Of a stretch of 64,000 nt of DNA, positions 26,501-35,076 are shown in pieces. The first letter of the stretch is position 1, and each line of letters opens with the position of its first letter. Below the pieces are notes generated by a model that worked only from the letters and a program-made list of their open reading frames with translations, did no database searches and had not been told where the DNA came from. The position numbers and the translations under genes are program-made. Source of the DNA: Schlegelella_A sp036496385 (GTDB taxonomy: Bacteria > Pseudomonadota > Gammaproteobacteria > Burkholderiales > Burkholderiaceae_C); contig DASXLD010000110.1 of NCBI GenBank assembly GCA_036496385.1, positions 11,483 through 75,482 on the forward strand, in the 5' to 3' direction.

Positions 26501-27660
26501 GTGAGCTCGCCGCGCGGCCCGCGCGGCACTGCGCTCGCCGCGGCCTGCCTCGCGGCAGCAGCGGCGCACGCGCAGGCGCCGGGCGTGCTCGCGGTCGCGT
26601 TCGATTCGCCGCGCTGGGAGCTCGAAGGCAATGCCAAGCGAACGAGCGTCCAGGGCCGCGACTGCCTGATGCTCGACGGCGCCGCGGCGCTCGTCAAGGG
26701 CTTCGAGCTGCGCGACGGCGTCGTCGATGTCGACGTCGTGACCTCGGCGCGGCGTGGCTTCTTCGGCCTCCAGTTTCGCGTCGCAGACGACGGCGCGAAC
26801 TCGGAGTGGGTCTATCTGCGCCAGCACAAGTCGGGCCTGCCCGACGCGATGCAGTACACGCCGGTGCTCAACACCGGCCTCAACTGGCAGCTCTTCAGCG
26901 GGCCGGGATTCACCGCCGCGGTCGACATTCCACGCGACGAGTGGTTTCACCTCCGGCTCGAGGTCATCGGCGCGCAGGCGAAGCTCTTCGTCAAGGACAT
27001 GGCGTGGCCGGCGCTCGTCATGGACGATCTGAAGAGCGGCATCCAGCGCGGCCAGCTCGGCCTCGCCGCGCTCACCGGCGAGACGTGCTTCGCCAACTTC
27101 CAGTCCGCACGACGGCCGATGCCGCGTGGCAGCGCCACCCGCCGCCGACGCCGCCGGGAACGATCGTCCGCTGGAGCCTCTCGCCGGCGTTCGACGCGCT
27201 CGCACGCAACCTCGAGCGCCCGCTCGCGCCGGCCGAGATCGTGCAGATCCGCTGGCAGGACGTCGACGCCGAGCCGCCGGGGCTCGTCCTCGTCAACCGC
27301 TACCGCGAGAGCCCGCATCCGCGCGTCTCGTTCGCCACCGACTGGACGAAGCGGCTCGAGCCGCAGCCCGGCATGAAGGTCGTCTACGCGCGCGCGCTGA
27401 TCGAGTCCGATCGCGAGCAGGTGAAGAAGCTCGCGATCGGCTACAGCGACGACGTCAGCGTGTTTCTGAACGGCGCCATCCTCTACCGCGGCCGCAGCGC
27501 GCAGAACTTCCGCGACCCGGCGTTTCTCGGCATCGTCGATGCCGAGAACGACGCCGTCTACCTGCCGTTGCGAAAGGGCAGCAACGAGCTCGTCCTCGCG
27601 GTGAGCGAGCTCGGCGGCGGCTGGGGCTTCATCTGCCGGCTCGGCGACGTCGCGCCCTGA
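26501..27660 (+). pseudogene. Secreted two-domain beta-sandwich protein, disrupted by a frameshift
   Basis: The first part, from the GTG at 26501, reads a signal peptide (ending AHAQA) and a laminin-G/DUF1080-like concanavalin fold to about 27105 (FGLQFRVADDGANSEW, WFHLRLEVIGAQAKLFVKD, GQLGLAALTG). The second part reads in a different frame from about 27103 to 27660 and contains a jelly-roll-like domain (RWSLSPAFDAL, YSDDVSVFLNGAILY, GWGFICRLGDVAP). The switch happens near 27100-27130, so either one base is missing or added in the sequence or the gene is truly broken. If intact it would encode about 385 residues. Possible carbohydrate-binding secreted protein. Confidence 0.75.
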
Positions 27661-27702
27661 GCTGGCAGTCGCGTCAGCCGCGCTGGTCGCAGCGCGGCGC
27701 CG

Positions 27703-28671
27703 TCACTCGACCTTGGCGCCCGACAAGACGACGACCTTCTCCCACTTCGCCGTCTCGGCCGCGATCACCTTGCCGAACTCTTCGGCCGTTCCCGGGATCG
27801 GCTTGCCGCCGAGCTCGGCGAGGCGGGCGCGCATCTTCGGATCGGCGAGGGCGCGGTTCACTTCCGCGTTGACTTTCTCGATCACGTCCTTCGGCGTGTT
27901 CTTCGGCATGCCGATGCCGAACCACGCGGTTGCCTCGTAGCCGGGCACCGTCTCGGCGACGGTCGGCACGTCGGGCAGCGACGGCTCGCGCTCGGCCGAC
28001 GTCACCCCGAGCGCGCGCAGCTTGCCGCTCTTGATGTGGCCGATCGACGACGGCAGGTTGTCGAAGATGACGTCGACCTGGCCGCCGATGAGGTCGCTCA
28101 ACGCCGGCCCCGCGCCCTTGTACGGCACGTGCAGCATGTTGCAGCCGGTCATCGACTTGAAGAGCTCGCCCGAAAGGTGCACCGACGTCCCGCTGCCCGA
28201 CGACGCCATGTTGATCTTGCCCGGGTTGGCCTTGCAGTAGGCGATGAACTCGGCGACGGTCTTCACCGGCAGCTTCGGCGTCACCTCCATCACGTTGGGC
28301 GTGCGCACGAGCCCCGCCACCGGCGCGATGTCGCGGATGAAGTTGAACGTCAGATTCTTGTAGAGCGTCGCATTGATGCCGTTGGCCGGGTTGACGAGCA
28401 GCATCGTGTAGCCGTCGGGGGCCGCGTTGACGACCGCCTGGACACCGAGGTTGTTGCCGGCGCCGGGCTTGTTCTCGATGATGAACGACTGCCCCATGTG
28501 CTCGCTGAGCCACTGGGCGATGATGCGCGCGAGTACGTCGGTCGTGCCGCCCGGCGGATACGGAACGACCCACGTCACCGGCCGGGTCGGATAGTCGGCG
28601 GCAAAAGCCGGCGCGCCGAAGCCGGCGAGCAAGAGCACGAGGATGGCGAGCAGGCGGGCCATGCGGGTCAC
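27703..28671 (-). CDS. Bug/TctC-family tripartite tricarboxylate receptor
   Basis: A 322-residue periplasmic receptor. The signal peptide ends AFAADYP. Family landmarks are TWVVPYPPGGTTDVLAR, FIIENKPGAGNNLGVQ, ANPGKINMASSGSGTSVHL, MLHVPYKGAGPALSDLIGG and the C-terminal AAETAKWEKVV. The start is taken as GTG at 28671 because AAGGAGA sits at good spacing; an ATG nine bases inside (28662) is possible. TctA/TctB membrane subunits are not nearby, the common orphan-receptor state in betaproteobacteria. Ligand is unknown (often an aromatic, dicarboxylic or amino acid). Confidence 0.94.
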   Translation of the reverse strand: MTRMARLLAILVLLLAGFGAPAFAADYPTRPVTWVVPYPPGGTTDVLARIIAQWLSEHMGQSFIIENKPGAGNNLGVQAVVNAAPDGYTMLLVNPANGINATLYKNLTFNFIRDIAPVAGLVRTPNVMEVTPKLPVKTVAEFIAYCKANPGKINMASSGSGTSVHLSGELFKSMTGCNMLHVPYKGAGPALSDLIGGQVDVIFDNLPSSIGHIKSGKLRALGVTSAEREPSLPDVPTVAETVPGYEATAWFGIGMPKNTPKDVIEKVNAEVNRALADPKMRARLAELGGKPIPGTAEEFGKVIAAETAKWEKVVVLSGAKVE

Positions 28672-28814
28672 GATGTCTCCTTGGCTGGGCGCGACGACGA
28701 TAGCGCACCCGTCTCGCCCGGGAGTCAGGCGCGAGTGCGGTGCTCGGGCATGCGAGGGCGAGGAGGGTCGCGTCGCACGGTCGACGCGCGGCGTCCGGCG
28801 GCCGCGCCGCCGGG

Positions 28815-29426
28815 TCACATCGTCGTGTCGCGGGCGGGGAGCTCGAGGCCGGCCGGGATCGTTCCCGCCCAGCTGCGCTCCATCAGCTCGTACTCGTCGA
28901 AGTTGGTGTCCGAGACCTCGGGAACCTGCGGGACTTCCCACTCGGCTTCGGCGGCCTCGCGTGCGGCGCGCGCCTCGGCGGCGGCCTTTTGCCCGCGCAG
29001 CTCTTCGACGATCGTCGTCAGCAGCGGCGAGGGCTCGGCGCAGTCGAGGATCTCGGCCTCGGTCAGCGCGCGATCGATGATCTTGAGCGGCAACGCCTCG
29101 ACCCTTTCCCAGCCGCCGTTGCGCAGCTCGTCGTGCAGGATGAAAAGGTGGCGCACCGGCTGCGTCGCCGGATCGTGGATGAGAAGGCGGGCACCGATCT
29201 CGGCGCACTGCTGCATGAGGAGCGACAGCGCCGTCTCGGACTCGGTCGCGGCGCGCTTGGCGTCGGGCCCGGCGACGCGCTTTTGCTTGCGGTCGCGCTC
29301 GAGGCGGATCTGGCGGCCGAGGACATCGCGCACCCACTCGAGCGATCGGCGCTTGGCGGGCGGCGCCGTGCCGCGCTCAGTCGGCTCGGCGCGCGACTCC
29401 ATGAACTTCGGCGACTTGGCGGACAT
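28815..29426 (-). CDS. Hypothetical soluble protein (203 aa)
   Basis: A 203-residue soluble protein, highly charged, with predicted helix-rich segments (LLMQQCAEIGARLLIHD, LTTIVEELRGQKAAAEARAAREAAEAEW). No domain is recognised. The start ATG at 29426 was chosen because the residues before it in the same frame are not protein-like. A 249-base non-coding stretch separates it from the divergent DHFR-like gene; no clear promoter or hairpin stands out there. Confidence 0.68.
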   Translation of the reverse strand: MSAKSPKFMESRAEPTERGTAPPAKRRSLEWVRDVLGRQIRLERDRKQKRVAGPDAKRAATESETALSLLMQQCAEIGARLLIHDPATQPVRHLFILHDELRNGGWERVEALPLKIIDRALTEAEILDCAEPSPLLTTIVEELRGQKAAAEARAAREAAEAEWEVPQVPEVSDTNFDEYELMERSWAGTIPAGLELPARDTTM

Positions 29427-29674
29427 GCGCTTGCCTTGCTCGTGGTCGGGGTTCGACTTCCGTCGTTTCGGCGTTCCATCGAGTGCGCTTGAGCCCGCAC
29501 GTCGCCCGGACCCGTCGGGAGCGGCTCCGAACGTGCGAATCTTGGCGACTTCGGGATCCGCTCGTTGCCGCGCGGGGGATGCGCGTAGCCGCGGCGCGGT
29601 CTCGCGCGGCCGCCGCGACGGCCGCTGTCGCACACTAGGGGATCGTCGCCAAGACGAAGCGAAGGAACCCCGGG

Positions 29675-30334
29675 ATGGCGAAGGTCCGAGTTGCCGCATT
29701 CAGTGTTTCGCTCGACGGCTACGGCGCCGGCCGCGAGCAGAGCCTCGCAGCGCCGCTCGGGCGCGGCGGCGAGAAGGTGCACGCGTGGGCATGGCCGACG
29801 CGGACGTTCCAGGCGATGTTCGGCAACGGCGGCGGCACCACCGGCGTCGACGAGCAATTCGCGGCGCAAAGCTTCGCCAACGTCGGCGCCTGGATCCTCG
29901 GCCGCAACATGTTCGGGCCGGTGCGCGGCCCTTGGCCCGACGAATCGTGGCGCGGCTGGTGGGGCGAGACGCCGCCGTATCACACGCCTGTCTTCGTGCT
30001 GACGCACCATGCCCGCGCTCCGCTCGCGATGGCAGGCGGCACGACCTTTCACTTCGTCACCGACGGCATCGAGGCAGCGCTCGAGCGCGCGCTCGCTGCC
30101 GCCGGCGGCCGCGACGTGCGGATCGGCGGCGGCGTCGCGACGATCCGGCAGTACCTGCGCGCCGGTCTCGTCGACGAGCTCCACCTCGCGCTGACGCCGG
30201 CGCTGCTCGGCGGCGGCGAGGCGCTGCTCGCCGACATCGATCTCGTCACGCTCGGCTTCGCCGTCGCCCGCCACGCGACGACGCCAGACGCGCTCCATGT
30301 CGTGCTGACGAAGGGCGCACCGCAGCCGTCGTGA
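29675..30334 (+). CDS. Dihydrofolate reductase/RibD C-terminal-like protein
   Basis: A 219-residue protein of the RibD C-terminal/DHFR-like family, in which an NADPH-dependent reduction is usual. Seen are VAAFSVSLDGYGAG (about 5-18), GAWILGRNMFGP, PVFVLTHHAR, and GRDVRIGGGVATIRQYL (the NADPH site). It overlaps the ChaN-like lipoprotein gene through a GTGA, so they are co-translated. Its substrate is not defined; in many genomes these are stand-alone flavin- or pteridine-reducing enzymes. Confidence 0.9.
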   Translation: MAKVRVAAFSVSLDGYGAGREQSLAAPLGRGGEKVHAWAWPTRTFQAMFGNGGGTTGVDEQFAAQSFANVGAWILGRNMFGPVRGPWPDESWRGWWGETPPYHTPVFVLTHHARAPLAMAGGTTFHFVTDGIEAALERALAAAGGRDVRIGGGVATIRQYLRAGLVDELHLALTPALLGGGEALLADIDLVTLGFAVARHATTPDALHVVLTKGAPQPS

Positions 30335-31203
30335 GGACGACGGTCGCCGTGTCGTTGCTGCTCGCGCTCGTCCTCGGCGCCTGCGCGACCGTGCCGGATC
30401 GCTTCGGCTGGGAAACGCGTCTGCGCGGCGACAGCGTCGTTCTTCTCGGCGAAGTTCACGACAACCCCGAGCAGCACCGGCTTCGCCTCGCCGTCCTGGA
30501 GCGCGCCTTCGCGGCGGGCTGGCGGCCGGCGATCGTGATGGAGCAGTTCGACCGCGACCACCAGGCCGACATCGAGCAGGCGCGGCGCGAGCGGCCGGGC
30601 GACGCCCAGCACGTCATCGATCTCGCGGCGCCGGCCGCGAGCGGCTGGAACTGGGAGTCGTACCGGCCGTTCGTCGCGCTCGCGCTCGACTACGGCGTGC
30701 CGCTGATCGCTGCCAACCTATCGAGCGCCGACGCGACGCGGATCGTGCGCGCTGGCTACGCGGCGGTGTTCGATGCCGAGAGCATCGCCGCGCTCGGCCT
30801 CGACCGGCCGATCGAGGGGTCCGTGCGGGCGGCGCAGGAGCACGAGATCGACGTCGGCCACTGCGGCGTGCTGCCGGCCGAGGCCTGGCCGCGGATGGCG
30901 CGCGCGCAGTACGCGCGCGACGCGGTGATGGCGCACGCCGTGGCCGCACACGCCGCGCACGGCGCAGTGCTGCTCGCCGGCAACGGCCACGCCCGGCGCG
31001 ACATCGGCGTGCCGCGCTGGCTCGAGCTCGACGCCGGCCGCGTCCTCGCGATCGGCTTCCTGGAGAACGACAGTGCGACACCGCCGTCAGCGTTCGATGC
31101 CGTCGTCCGCACCGCGCCGGCGGCGCGCGACGACCCGTGCGCACGCTTCATCGCGCCGCCGCGCCGCGTCGACGCGGCGCTCGGTCAGGACGCGTTCGAA
31201 TAG
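30331..31203 (+). CDS. ChaN-family lipoprotein
   Basis: A 290-residue lipoprotein. The signal has a lipobox (ALVLGAC, Cys about residue 18). The ChaN (haem-binding/iron-regulated) core is recognisable: VVLLGEVHDNPEQHRLRLAVLE, VMEQFDRDHQADIEQA, SWNWE-like GWNWESYRPFVALAL, and AVLLAGNGHARRDIGVPRWL near the end. The GTG start overlaps the DHFR-like stop. Probably anchored in the outer membrane; ChaN of Campylobacter binds haem, but haem binding here is not shown. Its last 19 bases overlap the convergent DUF899 gene. Confidence 0.87.
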   Translation: MRTTVAVSLLLALVLGACATVPDRFGWETRLRGDSVVLLGEVHDNPEQHRLRLAVLERAFAAGWRPAIVMEQFDRDHQADIEQARRERPGDAQHVIDLAAPAASGWNWESYRPFVALALDYGVPLIAANLSSADATRIVRAGYAAVFDAESIAALGLDRPIEGSVRAAQEHEIDVGHCGVLPAEAWPRMARAQYARDAVMAHAVAAHAAHGAVLLAGNGHARRDIGVPRWLELDAGRVLAIGFLENDSATPPSAFDAVVRTAPAARDDPCARFIAPPRRVDAALGQDAFE

Positions 31204-31889
31204 GACAGCTTCGGATACCAGTCGCTGCCGCGCCCGGCCGGCGTGAGGTCGAGCAGGTTCCAGAGCGGCGTCGGATCGGGCGCACCGCGCGGGTCCTGGC
31301 CGGGGTCGCTCGTGCCGCCGAGCTCGGCGCCCCAGAAGTGCAGCACCTTGCCGTCCTGCTTGACCCAGACGTCGAGCGCCGGCCATTCGCTGCCGTCGGA
31401 AGCGAGGCCGCGGTAGTCGCGTGCGAAGTCGTCGCCGACGGTCGCGTAGAACTTGAGGTTGCGCCAGCCGCGCTCGCGCGCGAAGGCGAGCTGGCGCTCG
31501 ACCGGCGAGCGGCCGAGGACGGCGAAGGCGACGCGCTGCGTCAGGTCGGCGACCGGGATGTCCATCGAGCCGAGGTACGACGTGCACATCGGGCACGGCC
31601 GCTCGCGCTGAGGGCCATACATCCAGAAGTAGGTGATCAAGGTGTCGTGCTTGCCGAACAGATCGGCGAGGTGCACGGTCTTGCCGTTCTCGTCCTTGAA
31701 CTTGTAGTCGGGTGGCTCGCCGCCCGGCGCGAGCTTGCGGCGCTGCGCGGCGACGCGCTCGATGTGGCGGCGCAGCTCGATCTCCTCGGCGAGCAGCGCG
31801 GTGCGTGCGCGCCGGTATTCGGCGCTGTCGTTGGGATAGGGCTTGCTCGCGGCAGCGGCCAGCTCGGCGGCGGGCTTCAGGTCGTTCAT
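31185..31889 (-). CDS. DUF899 (thioredoxin-like) family protein
   Basis: A 234-residue protein. The N-terminus (EYRRARTALLAEEIELRRHIERVA) and the central motif CPMCTSYLGSMD in a thioredoxin-like fold define the DUF899 family. The two Cys form a CxxC pair, so redox activity is possible, although many members lack enzymatic activity. The C-terminal region (SDWYPKLSYSNAS) is typical. It overlaps the ChaN gene tail by 19 bases in a convergent arrangement. Function is unknown. Confidence 0.87.
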   Translation of the reverse strand: MNDLKPAAELAAAASKPYPNDSAEYRRARTALLAEEIELRRHIERVAAQRRKLAPGGEPPDYKFKDENGKTVHLADLFGKHDTLITYFWMYGPQRERPCPMCTSYLGSMDIPVADLTQRVAFAVLGRSPVERQLAFARERGWRNLKFYATVGDDFARDYRGLASDGSEWPALDVWVKQDGKVLHFWGAELGGTSDPGQDPRGAPDPTPLWNLLDLTPAGRGSDWYPKLSYSNAS

Positions 31890-31993
31890 CGTTGCGCTCC
31901 TTTCGATGCGGCGGCGCTCGGGCGAACGCCGATTCGCGGTTCTAGCATCGGCGCCGGTCGCGCGTCGACGGCGCGGCAATCGCCCTGCTGCTG

Positions 31994-32953
31994 TCAGCGC
32001 CTGAGCCGCTCGCTGCCGCGCGCCAGATAGAACCACTCCTGTCCCGTCTCGGCACCAGGATTGGGGAAGACGATCATGCCGGCGAAAGGAGCGACGACCG
32101 ACGCGCCGTCGGCGCGCGTGCCGATGCGCTCGCCGGCAGCGACGGGGTCGAAGCTGCGCCAGGTCTTGACGAACGCGTCGCCCGCGCTCGTCTTGTCGAT
32201 GACTTCGCACAGCCGCAGCGACTGCATCTGCGCCGCCGGCTCCGGATCCGGCGTGTCGCTGATGCCGAGGTGCGCGAGCGTGCGGAGGATCGCGCGGTAG
32301 CCGACCTCGGGTGCCCCGGGGTCGTCATGCTGCCCGCATTCGAGCGTCACTCCGCAGCCGCCGATCGAGCGCATGTACTCGGTCGTGCCGATGCCGTAGG
32401 CCGGGTCGGTGTCGAGCTTGGCGTCGGGCATCGTCGCCGCGAGCGCGCGGCGGCGCTCGCTGCCGGCAGCGTAGGTTGCGAGCCAGCCGTCGACCGCGCG
32501 GCCGACGCCAAGCCGCAGCGCGATCGCCTCCTCGCGCGCGGCGCCGGCGAACGGCTCGAGCGGCCCGGCGTTGTCGGGCGGCCCGAGGAAGACGAACGGC
32601 ACCCCGGGCGAGCGGAACGAGTGCAGGTCGAGCAGCACCTCGTGCTCGGCGAGCAGCGGGCAGAGCCAGTTGGCGACGTAGTCCTCGTGCTCGCGCGGCT
32701 GCGGCGTCGGCTGGAGCTTGCGATTGAGATTGCGGTCGCCGGCGCGTCGATGCTCGGCGTAGGCGAGCGGATTGGTCACCGGCACCAGCGTCAGCCGGCC
32801 GGCGACGAGCTGCAGCGCGCCGGCGTCGATCTCGCGCACGACGCGCTCGATCGCGCGCGTGCCGCAGATCTCGTCGCCATGGACGGCGCCGAGGACGATG
32901 AGGCGCGCTCCGGGCTTCGTCGTTGCGAAGGAGATCGATCGGAAAGGACGCAT
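31994..32953 (-). CDS. Succinylglutamate desuccinylase/aspartoacylase-family metalloenzyme
   Basis: A 319-residue zinc-dependent amidohydrolase of the AstE/aspartoacylase family. Ligands are seen in HGDE (residues 25-28) and the His of LDLHSF; GDRNLNRKL carries the substrate-binding Arg/Asn; and the catalytic Glu is in TLECGQHDD. C-terminal beta domain (VAAGERIGTRADGASVVAPFAG) matches the family. No signal peptide. The substrate may be an N-acyl amino acid, not identified. The gene is divergent from yjbQ, with about 60 bases between. Confidence 0.91.
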   Translation of the reverse strand: MRPFRSISFATTKPGARLIVLGAVHGDEICGTRAIERVVREIDAGALQLVAGRLTLVPVTNPLAYAEHRRAGDRNLNRKLQPTPQPREHEDYVANWLCPLLAEHEVLLDLHSFRSPGVPFVFLGPPDNAGPLEPFAGAAREEAIALRLGVGRAVDGWLATYAAGSERRRALAATMPDAKLDTDPAYGIGTTEYMRSIGGCGVTLECGQHDDPGAPEVGYRAILRTLAHLGISDTPDPEPAAQMQSLRLCEVIDKTSAGDAFVKTWRSFDPVAAGERIGTRADGASVVAPFAGMIVFPNPGAETGQEWFYLARGSERLRR

Positions 32954-33015
32954 GGCGGGACTTTAGTCCGCTCTCCGACGATGACCGGCGCGCGGCGCGG
33001 CGCTATGCTGCGCGC

Positions 33016-33438
33016 GTGCTGCGCCAACTCGACACCACGCTCGGCTTCGACACGCCGGGCCGCGGACTGCTCGAGATCACTCGCCCCATCGAATCATGGC
33101 TCGGCGAGAGCGGCTTCGCGACGGGGCTGCTCACGCTTTTCATTCGCCACACGTCGGCGAGCCTCGTCGTCCAGGAAAATGCCGCGCCCGAGGTGCGCGC
33201 CGACCTCGACCGCTTCATGGCCCGGCTCGTCCCCGACGGCGATGCGCTCTTTCGCCATCGTGCCGAGGGCTTCGACGACATGCCGAGCCACGTGCGCTCG
33301 GTGCTGACGGCGACGCAGCTCTCGATCCCGGTCGCCGAAGGCCGGCTCGTGCTCGGCACCTGGCAAGGCATCTTCATCTGGGAGCACCGCCTCAAGTCGC
33401 ATCGACGCGAGGTCGCGCTGCATCTGATCGGCGAGTGA
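33016..33438 (+). CDS. yjbQ: YjbQ/UPF0047 protein (secondary thiamine-phosphate synthase family)
   Basis: A 140-residue protein matching the UPF0047 family. Signature segments are TLFIRHTSASLVVQENA (about residues 38-54), DALFRHRAEGFDDMPSHVRSVL, and LGTWQGIFIWEHR. The His residues in these stretches form the conserved active-site-like cluster. The GTG at 33016 is the start of the conserved fold; no in-frame ATG is available. Members show weak thiamine-phosphate synthase activity, but the physiological role is uncertain. Confidence 0.9.
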   Translation: MLRQLDTTLGFDTPGRGLLEITRPIESWLGESGFATGLLTLFIRHTSASLVVQENAAPEVRADLDRFMARLVPDGDALFRHRAEGFDDMPSHVRSVLTATQLSIPVAEGRLVLGTWQGIFIWEHRLKSHRREVALHLIGE

Positions 33439-33475
33439 GCGAGGGCGAGCGTGCGCGGCTTCGCCGCGGCGCTCG

Positions 33476-34102
33476 CTAGGGGCACCGGACGACGGCACCG
33501 AAGACGCTGCAGGCGCCGTGCGGACCCCATAGCGTCGGCCCGACGCGGTTCAAGCGCGTGCCGTCGCTCGCCCAGCAGCCCGAGGCGTCGCACGCCGTGA
33601 TCGAAGTCAGCGGCTGCGGCGACGGCGGTCGGGTCGGGATCGCGACGGCGGACGATGCCGGCGGCAAGGCCGGCAGCGGCGGACGAATGCCGGTGACCGG
33701 CGGCACCGCCACCGGCGGCTGGGCGAGGCGGCCGAACGGCGGCGGGTCGGCGCGGCTCGCGAGGCAGCTGTGCGCGGCGCGGCGGCGCGCCGCATCGAGC
33801 CCGGGAGCGACGGCGTGCGCATCGCGCCGGCCGCCGCGGGCCGCCGACGGCCCCGATGCCGCCGCTGCTTCCTCGTCGCGAAGCGCCGCGAGGGCCTGCT
33901 GGCACTCGGGCGCCTGTAGCGGATCTCCGCTCGCCGCGCCGCTCACGGCCGACCCGTCCGCGGCCGACCCGTCCGCGGCCGATGCACCCGTGGCCGATGC
34001 GCTCGCGACCGACGCGCCCGCGGCCGACGCGGCCGCCACGGCCGCCACGGCGCCCACGCCGCCCGCCAGCGCGATCGCGAGCGCGAAGAGGAAGCGCCGC
34101 AT
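33476..34102 (-). CDS. Secreted hypothetical protein with Ala/Ser/Asp repeats
   Basis: A 208-residue protein with a signal peptide (RRFLFALAIALAGGVGA) followed by a low-complexity region of about 40 residues rich in Ala, Ser, Gly and Asp (SAADGSAADGSAVSG), a Pro-rich middle and a C-terminal domain with four Cys (ITACDASGCWASDGTRL, then GACSVFGAVVRC), which may form disulfides. No family is recognised. Start at 34102 gives the signal peptide; an upstream in-frame ATG (34228) lies inside the preceding gene. It follows the GrdB-like gene by 31 bases on the same strand. Confidence 0.68.
   Translation of the reverse strand: MRRFLFALAIALAGGVGAVAAVAAASAAGASVASASATGASAADGSAADGSAVSGAASGDPLQAPECQQALAALRDEEAAAASGPSAARGGRRDAHAVAPGLDAARRRAAHSCLASRADPPPFGRLAQPPVAVPPVTGIRPPLPALPPASSAVAIPTRPPSPQPLTSITACDASGCWASDGTRLNRVGPTLWGPHGACSVFGAVVRCP
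33950..34060. repeat. Short tandem repeats (15-nt unit) inside the secreted-protein gene
   Basis: The unit GACCCGTCCGCGGCC occurs twice in tandem at about 33951-33980. Degenerate copies (GATGCACCCGTGGCC, GATGCGCTCGCGACC, GACGCGCCCGCGGCC) continue to about 34025, followed by GCCGCCACG repeats. In the protein they give Ala/Ser/Asp-rich five-residue repeats just after the signal peptide, a spacer-like segment that could vary in length among strains. Confidence 0.7.
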
Positions 34103-34133
34103 CAGGGTCAAGGCCGATCCTTCGCGCTCGCGC

Positions 34134-35063
34134 TCAAGCGCCGTCCCGGCGCGCCTTCGCCTGCACCTTGCCGGCATCGAACGCCGCACGCCGGCGCACG
34201 ATTTCGTCGGGAGACAGTCGATCGACATTGCAGTAGTCGAGCTTCCAATCGGCGCTCTCGCTCCAGCGCAGCGGCGACTGGACCGTCGTCCGCGGCGCCG
34301 GCGCCGCCTCGAGGAGGTCGAGCGCGAGCGCGAGCGTCGCGTCCTGCGACGCGCGGTCGTGCGGCAGCCCGGCCGCGTTGCCGAGCGGAAAGTCGGAGAA
34401 CACGAAGCGCGGCACGCCGACGTGCTCGACGATGTCTTTGGCGCAGCCGAGGACGACCGTTGCGACTCCCGCCGCTTCGAGCAGGCGTGCGATCAGGCCG
34501 ACGGTCTGGTGGCAGACCGGGCAGTTGGCGACGAGAAGGGCGGCATCGACGTGATCGGCCTTGCAGCGGGCGACGATCTCGGTGCCGTCGACCGCGACCG
34601 TCGTCCGTTGACTGCGGTGGGTCGGCGCGCCGTGGAAGCGCGGCGCGACCTTGCCGATCCGGCCCCGGGCGGCGGCGCGCCGCAGCGCCGGCAACGGGAA
34701 CCAGGTGTTGGCGTCCTCCGCAGTCGTGTGCTGGCGGTCGATCGCGACGTGCGAGATGCGCAGATCGTGGTCGCTTCGCGTGTCGCCCGAGTAGATGCTG
34801 AAGAACTTCGCGGCCGCGTTGTAGGGGGCGCCCGGCCCCTGGTCGCCCTCGTCGGGCTGGTACGGCGCAGCCGTCGTGACGATGGTGACGCGGCAACGCG
34901 CGAGCGGTTGCGCCAGGCGATGGAACGGCACGTCGGCGTGGTGCGCCCATTCGTACGGCGCGCCGTAGCCGAGCGCCTGGTAGTACGTGCGGACGCGATC
35001 GAGATACGGAATCGGCACGTCGTGCACCGCGGCCGTCGCGGCATCGGCAAAGGCTTTGCTCAC
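34134..35063 (-). CDS. Glycine/sarcosine/betaine reductase protein B (GrdB)-like protein with CxxC
   Basis: A 309-residue protein resembling the GrdB/PrdB selenoprotein B family. The key motif reads ANCPVCHQTVGLIARLLEAAGV: where selenocysteine enzymes have U-x-x-C, a Cys-Pro-Val-Cys is present here. Other family-like stretches are ARCRVTIVTTAAPY, HDLRISHVAIDR, and EHVGVPRFVFSDFPLGNAAG. Selenocysteine machinery is not expected, since the codon is a normal Cys. Possible redox or metal-binding enzyme; the clostridial reaction is unlikely to be retained. It follows the histidine kinase stop by 13 bases with a GTG start, so the kinase and this gene probably share a transcript. Confidence 0.72.
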   Translation of the reverse strand: MSKAFADAATAAVHDVPIPYLDRVRTYYQALGYGAPYEWAHHADVPFHRLAQPLARCRVTIVTTAAPYQPDEGDQGPGAPYNAAAKFFSIYSGDTRSDHDLRISHVAIDRQHTTAEDANTWFPLPALRRAAARGRIGKVAPRFHGAPTHRSQRTTVAVDGTEIVARCKADHVDAALLVANCPVCHQTVGLIARLLEAAGVATVVLGCAKDIVEHVGVPRFVFSDFPLGNAAGLPHDRASQDATLALALDLLEAAPAPRTTVQSPLRWSESADWKLDYCNVDRLSPDEIVRRRAAFDAGKVQAKARRDGA

Positions 35064-35076
35064 GGCGGCGGCGAGC

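Noticed and set aside
28036..31203. 1055-residue plus-strand open frame
   Set aside because: Only the part from 30331 (ChaN-like) is a real gene. The upstream part is antisense to the Bug receptor and the 28815 gene, then out of frame with the DHFR-like gene.
34103..34228. Upstream ATG for the repeat-containing secreted protein
   Set aside because: It is inside the GrdB-like gene and would bury the signal peptide; the ATG at 34102 gives a standard signal peptide.
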